Part shown: piece after piece, positions 53,090 through 63,439 of the stretch
How positions within the stretch are numbered: position 1 is the first letter of the stretch
How the letters are laid out: each line of letters begins with the position of its first letter
Origin: Phymatolithon calcareum
Lineage: Eukaryota > Rhodophyta > Florideophyceae > Hapalidiales
Assembly (NCBI GenBank): GCA_977006965.1
Contig: OZ345381.1
Span: forward strand, 1,798,001-1,862,000
DNA length: 64,000 nt
Reading direction: 5' to 3'
Translations under genes and position numbers: made by a program
The notes under the pieces: model-generated
Database searches by the model: none
Told to the model about the DNA's origin: nothing
Seen by the model: only the letters and a program-made list of their open reading frames with translations

Positions 53090-53640
53090 CACGTACAGAC
53101 TCGTGAGATGCGTTGGCAGAACTCCTCACTTGCGATTCGCGGCATGGACTCTGCGCGCTACTCGAAAATCCGGTCCGAAACCGAAGCGGAATTGGAGACA
53201 ATACAATATGGTTTTAATGGCGCCATTGTCGGACGACATCACAAGGCAAACTACAGCACCGTACAGAGTCGCACAAAGGGAACCCAGAGGCATGGCCCTT
53301 CGAGACCATCTCGCACTCACGAGACAGCTATACTATAGTGAACAGTGGCGGGAAGGAATGGGTGACTATCAGAGTCACCGATCATGGGTGATGGGCCGCG
53401 CACGGCAGGGACATCACATTCGGTGGCATTCAAACTGGGGCGCCACCAAGCCACAGGTCTTTACAAAGAGTACACTCGAAGAGGCATTCCAATTGATCTC
53501 TACTGTACGAAACGAAGCTGGCGTACTGTTGGGTGGCGCTTCAGATGATCGTTTCATGCGTGACGCGTGTCACGTTCCTATGTTGCTCCCTAGAGTCGGG
53601 TTTGCACAGCGTGCGAATTGCCGAGCATCAAATGGAGCAC
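53090..53640 (+). repeat. Dispersed repeat family, copy 1
   Basis: Matches the reverse complement of 63440-64000 and 58660-59225. Shared blocks include GAACTCCTCACTTGCG, GAAACCGAAGCGGAATTGGAG, TGGCGGGA(A/T)GGAATGGGTGAC and GAGTACACTCGA(A/G)GAG. It overlaps a 181-codon ORF (53103-53648) whose REGMGDYQS segment has a counterpart RDGMGDFES in the third copy, so the family may once have been coding, but no domain is recognised. Confidence 0.68.
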
Positions 53641-53807
53641 GCAGTTGATTTGAAATTGCCGTTTGGTTCGGCACCTGATCTGCGAACTGGATTAAATTAT
53701 AAAGACTTCCAAATTTACTGCAATCTTCATTGGGGTGCACTCGTTGTACGATTTCTACGTTGTTGCAACGCGTTCGCGCTCTGAATTGAGCGCACCGGCT
53801 TAGAAAG

Positions 53808-54200
53808 ATGCAGACATCTGCTTCCAGAACGGTGCGGAGCAGCGAGTGGAACGCACTGTCAGGCGGCCATGGGGAGCCACGGTTGCTCGCTTTTTGGAAG
53901 GAACAACAACGGTGGATGGCAACAAGGGAGCGTGAAAAATTTTCCGGTGAATGTCCCAACATAGTTGGCAAGAAAGTTGTTCGTGTCGCAGCTCAGATCG
54001 ATCATAATGAGGCCCGGTACCTCCCACATGCGACGAAGAGGCCAAGCTATGCCAAAGCACTGTTGTTTTGTGTCCCGACAATCCTCTTCCGCATCAATGG
54101 GCAGAGTGGCACGGGCATAGTCATTCTTCCGAACATAAACACAAGATATTCCCCGGACAAGGTCACATCGAAATCCGCAAAGCATTTCATGTACCACTAG
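53808..54200 (+). CDS. Unrecognised 130-aa ORF
   Basis: An open frame with Trp/Arg-rich N-terminal part (HGEPRLLAFWKEQQRWMATR) and no known motif, just left of P450 copy B. It ends inside the hairpin at 54178-54224. It could be a piece of an unknown element, and coding potential is uncertain. No counterpart exists beside P450 copy A, because the segmental duplication starts later (54445). Confidence 0.2.
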   Translation: MQTSASRTVRSSEWNALSGGHGEPRLLAFWKEQQRWMATREREKFSGECPNIVGKKVVRVAAQIDHNEARYLPHATKRPSYAKALLFCVPTILFRINGQSGTGIVILPNINTRYSPDKVTSKSAKHFMYH

Positions 54201-54224
54201 TACACTAGTACGTGAAATGCTTTG
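54178..54224. repeat. Hairpin, 17-bp arms
   Basis: CAAAGCATTTCATGTAC (54178-54194) pairs with 54208-54224 with one mismatch that would be a G:U pair in RNA; loop of 13 bases. Confidence 0.75.
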
Positions 54225-55242
54225 TAGATTTCGTCCCAGGTCTCTCGAAAAAAACCTTTGGCGCCTCGTAAATCGGGGGACGGTATACGGTCCCTGCACG
54301 AATACTATCTACCTGCCCATGGTTTTCATTGCATTCATGATGAAGGCGTGAGGGCCAGGAACAGACGAAATTCGAGAAGGAAGAAAAAGCCCCCATGGAC
54401 CGCAATACGCCCCCGGAACAATCCATACGAGAGGACTTCACCCTAATTTCTCATGCTAAGTCTCCACCCTAGCATTCCCCGCCTTCGATGGCGGGGAACG
54501 ATGCATCGTGGCTGACCCGCGAGGTCACGCGGCAGGAGCGCGGGCGTCGAAAATGATAAACTCGAGCCACCTCGGTTATTCAGGAGCCACGCGTTCGTCC
54601 ACCCGAGCGAGATGAGCTACAGTACTGCGTGCGGTGGCTGTAGAGCTCGCACAGATCTGCGGATCTCACTACGCGTCCCACCGCACGATTGTATTGGCAA
54701 CGGCAGGGCACAATAGAGCATTTCAATTGGTTCCCGGGTGGCGTTTACAGTCGTTTTGGGCTTGTGCGCATGGCGTACGTATGAACGAACATTTTCAGAC
54801 ACGCCCCGGATGGGCCGCGTGACTCATGTTTGTTGGACGAGGGTGCGGGGAACGAGCAACTGCCAGGTATCGCCGTGCGCACGCTACGAATTTACTTCCA
54901 CTGTTCCGTGCCGTGCACCTCGCGAGCTCACAGCGGTGTTCTATCATAGAGATCTCATTCATTTGACTTTCTTTGACTCTTTCATCTCCATTGCGTTTCT
55001 TACAACAACCATGCAATTTTTTGTGTAACTTGGATTGCCTCCTCATCGAGGCTCTTTGAAACTCTGACGTTGGTAGCTCTCCACGACAAAGATTAGCTGG
55101 AACCATGCAATGGTGGCCTAGATCGTATTGAGTTTACAATTTGAAAATAAACACTGTAAAACAGACCCTAACGTCAATAAACTGCAATCTTGTGCAGCGT
55201 GAGCATCGTTTCCTGCTCACATAGCCAAATTCAAGCCTTCTA

Positions 55243-56787
55243 TTAACAATTGGCACCATCTTCTTCCTCCAAATCCTTCACAATCGCCCCTTCCCGCAGC
55301 TTCATTTTCACCGGTAATGTCCACGATAAATCAGTTCCTCCAATATTTGGGTTTGGGCTTCGTGCGCGCTCTGTCCAGTCGGAAATTCCCACAATGTTTT
55401 CCTTTGGGCACGATAGTTCAATATCAAAGTTTCTGTACAGCGTAGCGAGTATAATCACACCTTCAAAGTCGGCCAAAAATTGCCCGGGGCACCGTTCCGG
55501 TCCACAGCTGAACGGCACAAATGCACTACTCGGCACGCGTTCTGCTCGTAGAGCGTTCTTGCTCCACCGTTCCGGCACGAATTCATCGGCCCTTGAAATA
55601 TATCTTGGGTTGCGTTGCGCGCCTGCGATTAACGCACCGACTTGCAATCCTTTCGGGATGAAGATCCCGGATCCCGGGAGGACTGTGTCCTTCTCTGCAC
55701 GGCGAAGCAACAGCCCTGCCGCTGGATGCATGCGCAACGTTTCCTTCCACACTAGATTGAGATAATTCAGCTTTTTCACATCGCTGAAATCCAGGTCAGC
55801 CTTGTCCCCCAGCACATCAGTCAACTCCTCGCGAATCTTCCGTCGCACATCTGGTTTGCCGGATATTTCGTAGATTGCCCAGGCGATCGCCTCGGAAGAT
55901 GACTCGAATCCAGCAATGGCAAACATGGTTGTATTACATATTTGCTGAGACATGTCGTCCGGTGTCAGCTCACGGATGACGTCGAGCAGGTCGTACGGTC
56001 GCGACCTCTGCTGCTCTTCACTCTCATTCATCCTCTCCATCAATAGGTCCTCTGCAACCTTGCGACAGACACGGTTTTGACGGAAGAGGCGCTTCCGAAG
56101 GCCCAGAAAAGAGAAAACTCGACGGAGAGGGTATGTGAAGTACTCAAAGAGTAATTCAGTAAGCAGAAGGTTAGATTGCTTGGCAAAGTCCTGTCGTTTT
56201 GCATAGCTCATCTTGGTGCCAAACGCTGCTCCAAGAAGCACGGAGAAGGTGGTGTCTGCCAGGTGTGGGGTGAGATTGATAGGATTGCCCGACTCCCCTT
56301 CAGCTTTCATACGCGATGCAAGCTTTTCTGCCGTCTGAGTGACAACTCGGGTCATGGCTGCAAGAGTTTTGGCAGAGAATGCATCCCGAAGTCGTTTACG
56401 ATGCTGGCGATGGATGTCTCGCGGCATTGTTTGAAAGTTGTCTGGTTGCAGGTCGTTGAAGAGAGCAGTTTGAGCTGTGGGTCTTGCAAAGATGCTCGGC
56501 TTTCCGAGAATTTGCACAACGTCTTCTGGATTAGCGGTGACGACGACTCGACGATGAACAAACCAGATTTGGAATACATCTCCGAGATCCCGGAACCATG
56601 CCATGTTCTTCTTCAACAGATTTCGGATGTCGAGGAAGTCGGTGACATGGCCGAGGAGATACGACGGCAAAGGTGGCATGGGAAGTTTGCATTCAGAATG
56701 GATCTTCGGCATGACAAGCACCGCCAGGATGACGGCCACGAGGAGACCGGCAAGAGCGCCCAGGAGTACTCCGATGGTGCTCCACAT
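55243..56787 (-). CDS. Cytochrome P450 monooxygenase, copy B
   Basis: A 514-codon paralogue of the gene at 7489-9033 with no length change and, by my count, 14 amino-acid differences (about 97% identity). The anchor, C-helix, AGFESS, KETLRMHP, PERW and FSCGPERCPG haem loop are all unchanged, including Glu in place of the usual Arg and the thiolate Cys433. Differences cluster around residues 135-162 (A135D, Q147R, M154K, S162A), the F-G/H region (H247D, K260Q, T264P) and 315-344 (Q315R, E331D, G335S, Q341N, S344N), mostly surface positions; one (R420S) is near the haem loop. Frame integrity in both copies suggests both are under constraint or the duplication is recent. The same TATA-like motif lies at the same distance upstream. 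Substrate unknown. Confidence 0.93.
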   Translation of the reverse strand: MWSTIGVLLGALAGLLVAVILAVLVMPKIHSECKLPMPPLPSYLLGHVTDFLDIRNLLKKNMAWFRDLGDVFQIWFVHRRVVVTANPEDVVQILGKPSIFARPTAQTALFNDLQPDNFQTMPRDIHRQHRKRLRDAFSAKTLAAMTRVVTQTAEKLASRMKAEGESGNPINLTPHLADTTFSVLLGAAFGTKMSYAKRQDFAKQSNLLLTELLFEYFTYPLRRVFSFLGLRKRLFRQNRVCRKVAEDLLMERMNESEEQQRSRPYDLLDVIRELTPDDMSQQICNTTMFAIAGFESSSEAIAWAIYEISGKPDVRRKIREELTDVLGDKADLDFSDVKKLNYLNLVWKETLRMHPAAGLLLRRAEKDTVLPGSGIFIPKGLQVGALIAGAQRNPRYISRADEFVPERWSKNALRAERVPSSAFVPFSCGPERCPGQFLADFEGVIILATLYRNFDIELSCPKENIVGISDWTERARSPNPNIGGTDLSWTLPVKMKLREGAIVKDLEEEDGANC

Positions 56788-56894
56788 GGTTGCAGTGAAT
56801 CGAAAAGAGTAGCGATTGCAGTGGGGTTGTTGCTATGGTGATGTGTGTTCGTTTCGAGGTTGCTGGCGATAGGGCGGACGAAAACGTAGAGGCG

Positions 56895-56903
56895 GTATTT
56901 ATG
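56895..56903 (-). promoter_or_regulatory. TATA-like box upstream of P450 B
   Basis: CATAAATAC on the - strand, about 110 bp upstream of the ATG at 56787, matching the copy A motif in position. Supported only by this conservation. Confidence 0.35.
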
Positions 56904-56914
56904 TGCAGGTGAAG

Positions 56915-58659
56915 ATGTGTCACGGTGGGTGTGAGCAAGCAAAGGGGCTGGAATCGGAGTGTTTGGGACGGCTTGTGGTAATGGCCAATGAAAGCCGATG
57001 ATGGTGTTGATCAACGGTGCAGATAAAGGACGCGTAGTAAACATCGGGTGCTAGCGTGATGCTCAGAATTTCGTGGTGTCGTCGGGCCACAGTTGTTCAG
57101 ATCAAATGCGGGCAAAAATTGAGCTATAAATGTTTTCCGTGTCATATGATGGCATTAGGGCTCGGCGTGACGAACCCGCAGGCCAGCAAAGAGCGAAAAT
57201 GGATGTTTTTTGAAGAGTAGCCTGGCGCGGGACTACGGAGTGTCTCGAGAGGGCCTTGCGTGTCCACGGATCGGAGTTGGAGGCTTATTTCTGTATATTC
57301 TAGACTGGAAGATCAACTTTTTGGTGTTTTGGATTCAGTGGATCCTTTCGCAAGCCCCAGGCTCGCGGTCTGCGCATCGGCTTGCAATTATTTCGGGGTA
57401 CAGTGAGAATCAATATGGCAGTGATTTGGTCCACGTACATCATGGGGAAAGAAAGCATAGTTATTATCATGAGCTCGAGAGCACTCGCAAGGCTAAAGCT
57501 ACCGTACCAACGAACTCCAGAAGGAAGATGCTTTGCAAGAGCGCGCGGCATTGATTTTGCGTCCTGCGCAGACGATGACGTTACGAACACAACCGGACTC
57601 AGCCCATTCGTGGGGGCAATAATAGGGCCAAAGGATGGATCTAGAAGAGTGGACCGTGCAGTGGTCCGGACGGGCCATGGGCGAACGGGCGGTTCCACGT
57701 TCTGCAACAAATGAAGGCAAGTTTGTGACTGTACGGTACAAATAGGTTTTGCCTTTGTTGGTCGAAAAAGATCTAGTATTATTGGTACAATGTTTGATAC
57801 AAATATGATTCAAGCTATGTAAGCCTCCCCCGCTACATACGTGTCCGTGAAAGTAAGTTTTTTAAACTGAACATTTTTTTAAACACCTAAAAGTAGATTA
57901 GCAACGGTCACAGAAGCAATTTTTGCACAATACGTAGCCAGGTGCGATTATTATTGTCTCTAGTGGGCCTCGACGTACCGGCACGTCGCGAAGGCGCTTT
58001 AGATCGATCTGTGCGTGCGCTCTCCCCCACTAAAACCAGACGCCCATTCGCCCCGTCGCGTCATTGAAGACGACGACCGCGGGGGTCGACCGTGCTCTGG
58101 TACCCAAGGCTCGTGGTGCTCAGAGGCTGGTGAGTGTCAGGGCGGGAACTGCAGCGATCGTTGACACGTTAAAAGATCGTCGACTTGCATCGATGAAACA
58201 TGATCTGTACCGCAACTCGGCTCCCTTCTAGATGCTACAGGCTTTGTTGCGTGCGCGGGCGGGCTGGAAACGACTTGCGTGTCTCCCAGAAAGATCGGAT
58301 GCAATACTGTACTTGCAATTGCGCTAAGGCCGTGCCGACGCTTCTGCCTAACGGGAGAAATCAAATTTTCTACACCTAGTTGTTACTGTACAGTACTTGT
58401 AAGTGATTTGCCAAGAAAGAATGCAACTTCCACTCTTGAGCGGACCACATGCTCTTGCTTGCACACTCATCAAACTGCCCTGACTTGCTTTCGGTCAATG
58501 CAGTCGGCGATCATCCCGTATTCATCATGATGTTGCAATCCATCCGCAGATCAAAATCGTGGCTTCTGGAAGCAGCTAACAGCAATGGCGGCCGTTGTGG
58601 TCCGTGCACTCATGACTTGCAACAGCATCATGTGACGAACACTTTAAACATACGGTACG
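56915..58659. other. No recognisable gene
   Basis: Short overlapping ORFs (for example 57382-57714, +, 110 codons) without motifs. A fragment near 57550-57600, read on the - strand as AGRKINA, resembles AGQKINA near 60057 (+), so part may belong to a dispersed repeat. Confidence 0.3.
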
Positions 58660-59225
58660 TCAGATTCGCTTGAGCGGTGCGGACCTCAACGGCTGTGGAC
58701 GCAACTGTCCCCTCATTTTTGACTTGCGGCGAGCCGCGCTCTGCGAGTCCGCACGTGGGTGCACATTGTGGACCAAACACCACTTCGCTCCGCGATTTGG
58801 CGCCACGTCTTTTCGACTCGCAGAGATCGATTCGAATGACCTTCGTCGACCTCGTAACATCAACGCAGCGTGTTCTGCGCCAGAGCAATCGGCCTGCAAT
58901 GTCTTCACCAGCGCGAATTTCTGTGCTTGTGATGTCACTGCCGTGAACTTCTCGGTCAATTCAATTTCGCCGCACTTCACTAGTCGCGTGTGTGGACGAC
59001 GTGGCCTTGAAGATTCCTACTACTTTTCTTCATACCGCTCTACTGTATAAAGTGCTGTGGCTTGCCGTATGATATCGGAAAGCCGTCACGTCCCTTAAAT
59101 GCGGATGTCCTCCATTCCTTCGATTCCGCGTCGGTCCAGCCGATCTGAAGTGGAACAGTCTCATGCCGCGACCCGCACGTAAGGAATGCTCAGAGTGGTT
59201 CGCCGGACTTTCCGATTCGTAATCT
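58660..59225 (-). repeat. Dispersed repeat family, copy 2
   Basis: Left part (58670-58760) matches 63440-63540 with CCTCAACG(G/A)CTGT and ACAACTGTCC(C/G)CTC. The right part (59060-59210) matches 63800-63960 with a GCCGTATGATATCG/GCCATGTGATGTCG block and a CCGATT..GT end. More diverged than the other two copies. Confidence 0.5.
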
Positions 59226-59621
59226 GTACGGCTTTCAACGACCTTGTTCTCAACGGTCCTTCTGTTGGTGCTCATGGAAATAAGAATTGCTGTCGGTCGA
59301 CTGCAGTCGAATGAACAGCATTTTGGTGCTTCGCAGAAATCAATACTTATCGATGCGGTGGATGCAAGTCTGGCTTTCGACGGCGGCATTCCATCTACAC
59401 ATTTTCTGCTGATGTCGGCGACATTCCGGCACAAGTTTCAAGAGAGCCATGCAACTTCTTCGCAGACTCTCCCCACTTAATCATCACAGCGAACGGTTAC
59501 CTACATATACACTATTTGACCTGAACTATTGGATTGTATGCTTTATTTCCCAAAAGTGAGGGTAGAAGCGCCTTGAGGGTCTAAGTTTCTTTATTGTACC
59601 CTATCGTTTGCGAAGCTGAGC

Positions 59622-59774
59622 ATTGTTTGTATGCTCTGGTTGGGAGCGTCGCGAATTTGTGATTTCGACATTGGTTTGGCGCACTGAAGTAACACGCAAC
59701 ACCATAATTCAGTGCGCCAAACCAATGTCAAAATCACAAGTTCGCGACGCACCCAACCAAAGCGTACAAACAAT
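59622..59774. repeat. Hairpin with 67-base arms
   Basis: 59622-59688 and 59708-59774 are inverted copies with 5 mismatches, loop 19 bases. Four of the mismatches are transitions that would allow G:U pairing in one strand's RNA. Confidence 0.88.
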
Positions 59775-60577
59775 TCTTCCATGCGGAGGAAGTCAATTCC
59801 ATCTCTGGCCTCATGCGCACATAATGGCGTCGAGAGAGGAGTCTCGAGCCGCCTGTGCTACTGTTCGCCCGGCTATCTTTGATAACATTTTGGACATTCT
59901 TTGGGAGTCCGCCGAAGTTTCATGTCCCAATGCGGACAGGTGCGCAGAAACCGAGCCCTGGAGTGCAATCTGTGCCTGCTAGACGCCATTCGCTGGGCGC
60001 AACCTCTCACAGCAACGGAGGAAACACTGCCGCACGCTGGTGCGTACATGCAGGACAGAAGATCAATGCCGTTGGAAAGGAGGCAGAAGCAACGGAATGC
60101 AATGAAGCACCAAAACATGTACTACTCTGCACTGCGGCCAAAAACAAACACATCCTTCGGGCCGGCGACGTTTCTGACGCAGCAACGCTGAAAATGGCGA
60201 ACAATTTTGTCTTTGGACATCCAGAGAATGACAATAGCCAAAGCATGTTTGCCTCTCGATGACGACTGAATTCAAAAACATCGACAGAAGAACGCAGAAT
60301 GAATTTTTCGTCGATGGCTTCTTCAGTTTTAAACTAAGAAACAAAAAACTCTGGACGAGGCCTCGCTCGTCAGTCAGATCGCAACGGAGTGAATGGGAAA
60401 CGAAGGACTATATTGGCATTCTCTTCTCGGGCGATCGCCTGAGATAGAGAATGTCAAAATAGTTCGTCGTGGCTTGAGCTGATGGAAAAGCACAGGTATT
60501 ATGCAGAGTAAAAGGACTTGGATTGGGTCCCGCTTGTCGATACCCCACATAGATCTGGCATAGCCTCTTCTAGACCA

Positions 60578-60660
60578 CAGTGTTGCGGGAAAAGACAAAT
60601 TCGGAAAACTTGTTCAATTATGGAACAAGTTATCCGAATTTGTCTTTTCCCATAACACTG
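60578..60660. repeat. Hairpin with 38-base arms
   Basis: 60578-60615 and 60623-60660 pair with 3 mismatches around a 7-base loop (AATTATG). Confidence 0.9.
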
Positions 60661-60940
60661 ATGCCGTTGGGACTTTTGTTCGAGGCTTTCGAGTGAGAAT
60701 GCTGAGGAGGCCAACGGTGAGTTTGAAATAACTCTCAGTCGGTGACGGTTCGGATGAATAGCGCAGCAGCTTCGGTAGGACTGTGAACCATGTCTGCGGT
60801 GCTTGAGTGGAATAAGTTGTCATGCAAATGACAGCCCGACAAGACTACCATCCGTCATCCTTTGCACACAGTTTCGAATCTGCAACGTACAGTACCACAA
60901 CGCACGTTTTGTGGATTGTGGCCACGTCAGCAGCTTTGAC

Positions 60941-61026
60941 TCGAACATTTTCAACGGAAAAGTTATTAGTACTGCGAGGCACATGTGTCTTGCAGTACTA
61001 ATAACTTTTCCGATGAAAATGCACGA
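60941..61026. repeat. 86-bp loopless palindrome
   Basis: 60941-60983 and 60984-61026 are inverted copies with 5 mismatches, centred on ACATGT. The core CGGAAAAGTTATTAGTACTG is perfect. Confidence 0.9.
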
Positions 61027-63092
61027 GTACGCAATGGTTAAGCAAAGAGAGCTGTCAACTTCAGGCTTATTCCGATAGTTAAGGTGGGGCGCACAGACTC
61101 CCACAATGAACCGCGGAAGCAATATGAATGCCGATTGAGAAGTCAATGAATTCAAGCAGACTAAGCCTTCCCTGCAATCCCTCCACCCGTCCAACAAAGT
61201 CGCCATAGGGGGTCCGAGTGGACCTGGTAATGCGCTTACTAGTGCCCCCTCGGGCAGGGTTGCACACGGGCCATGTGCACAAGGGATGATGACTCTTCTT
61301 TGCTCCAGCATTGTCCAGTGCCGCAGTATATCCACTGTGTCCGAGAAAATGGGGCAGTTATTTTGAGCGCTTTTGAGTTCGTTGCCCATCAAATTGTATT
61401 TCGACGAAACAGTAGCAGACCCCAACGTTGACCTAATGGAGAACGATATTCGTGAAGGTGCTGTACTTTAAATGATTTCTACAGCATTCTAAAGGTTGCA
61501 ACGCCAGAGAAAATACAATGACCGCACGCTCCATGCTAGCGCGCCCTGTGCAATTTCCCAGTACCCCATCCGACAAAAAACACAGCGGTGGTGAAGCTCA
61601 AAGGGACTCCCATATTTGAATCATGAGAGGAAGCAAATTCGTCAGTGCGCGAACAAGAAGGTTACAGTACTGTAAAAACTAGCATCGCAGTAAGTTAAGC
61701 TTTCTAAATTTACTCACGTCGACTCGAATTTGCAGCGAGTGAACATTTTCTCAAAAAGCAGTTGCGCATTTTGAAATACTGTATGGCAAAGTGGCCTTAA
61801 GGCCACGTTGTCCGCGGTGCAGACCACGATAAAGCATGGTGCAACAGGAGCGCCGCGCGGAGTATGATTACAGCTTTGTTTCAAGAGAGTAGTTGAATAC
61901 TGGACAGTGCAGTACATAGTTGAGAGCAGCACTCTGCTTCAGCGGACCGCCGTAGGATGAATTTGTGCCTCCATATTATAATGTCTGCACTGAGACACAG
62001 TAATTTATCCTGCCGCACTTGTGGCGGCGCTCCATCGACAACGTGTCCCGCTCATGGGACGGTGCGTGTGACCTCGGGTGTGCCGGACCGTCGTCCAACA
62101 AATTAAAGTCACGCGGCCCATCCGGGGCATGTGTCCGTTTAATTCGTGCCTAAGCACGTCACGTGTCTATAGGAGCTGGCGTACAACCAATTGTAGTGCG
62201 ACATTCGGGCCCGGCTTTTTAATCTGCCCCTAAATTTACTGTGTGTTATCATACTAGCTTCATCAAGATGAGTATCATGATGATGCTGATCTTCTCGAAG
62301 TTGGGCGAAGTACTCCCTCACGATCCGGAGCTCTGTACGAGCAGTGCAGTCACCGCCGGCGACCGAGTGTGCCCTGGATCGCCCTCTGGATCCGGCGGAA
62401 GAGTGCGTGGCTTCAGCAATGTGATGCTTTCCATTTGGACTCCCGCGTGCTGAACGCCTCCTGTGTTGTACCAATGAATGAAGGCTCTTCCGGCCCTGCC
62501 GCGAACCTCTAGGGGCGGCCATTTTGGAAAATACTGTCTGTATGGTATAGGGCGGGAGCCGGCGGACTATGATCGGGGGAAATTTTGATGAGAAACTTGG
62601 TTGAATCGGATTTGTGTTTATCATACGGGGAGTTTGGATTCAATCACGAATTTCGTCTAATTCACCGCCCCATGCTTTTTCATTCTTTCATTGCAATGCA
62701 ATCCATGAGCAATTCGAATGGTGACATTCATGAGTCGCCCGACATTTACGCGAGCCTTCAGATGAAGTTCTGAACAAGCATTGCGTTGTTGGCTTCATTG
62801 TAAATTTGTGTAGGTTTTCAGGGACTATTTTTTCTTCATGCACTCCGCCTCTTCCGCACAAGGACTCGTGGCAAGAAGCGAGCATCGACACGTGAAGAGC
62901 ATTGTACAGTATGTGGGCGCCGAAGGGGCTTTCTGCAGTCAGCGTCCTTAGCTTCTACAGTTGAGACTGCACTGATCCTCATGCTCTGCGTAGTCACTTG
63001 TACGGTTCGGTTGCACCAATTTCCGACTGGTGTACTGGATTATCTATGATATATTTGTACCGTACTCAATTGAGGCGGTTCGGTGTAAACGA

Positions 63093-63171
63093 CACTGGGG
63101 GAGCACGGCAGCATTTGGCCCGAAAATTATTTAGTTTATTTGGGCCAAAATGCTGCCGTGCTCCCCCAGTG
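63093..63171. repeat. Hairpin with 29-30-base arms
   Basis: CACTGGGGGAGCACGGCAGC starts the left arm (63093-63121). The right arm is 63142-63171, with one bulged base and a 20-base AT-rich loop. Confidence 0.9.
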
Positions 63172-63439
63172 CACATAATTGTCATCAACTACTGTATTGT
63201 TCTTCCGATCAAAGCCAGTCGTTGGCGACTCCCCTCATTCCAGCTCATCGCACTTTCCAATCTCATCATCATGATGATGATGCTTCTCCGCATGAGCATA
63301 CTGTAATGCGGCCAGGCCACGTGGAAGCAGATGTCTTCTCATATCAGAGCGACAGTGGAATACTGTAGCAAAAACGTAGCAAACACACAGCAAGTAAATC
63401 CTGGAGAGGATTTCCAACACGCATTGTAAATCTAGCTCG

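Larger units (their letters stand above)
54445..56914. repeat. Segmental duplication, copy 2 (P450 B with flanks)
   Basis: Counterpart of 6001-9160. It lacks the nested MITEs (empty TA at 54692-54693). It has an extra piece of about 70 bp near 54777-54843 containing CCCCGGATGGGCCGCGTGAC, which also occurs inverted near 62110-62130, so this piece is itself a small dispersed repeat. Confidence 0.88.
59226..63439. other. Repeat-rich stretch with four long hairpins, no recognisable gene
   Basis: Besides the hairpins listed separately, two ORFs stand out: 60820-61425 (-, 201 codons), whose C-terminal part is the palindrome, and 62139-62624 (-, 161 codons) with a Ser/Arg/His-rich text (GSRGRSRAHSVAGG) after an internal Met. 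Neither has a domain I can name. Confidence 0.3.

Noticed and set aside
60820-61425. 201-codon - strand ORF
   Set aside because: It runs through the 86-bp palindrome, and a shared peptide on both strands comes from that palindrome; no domain is found.
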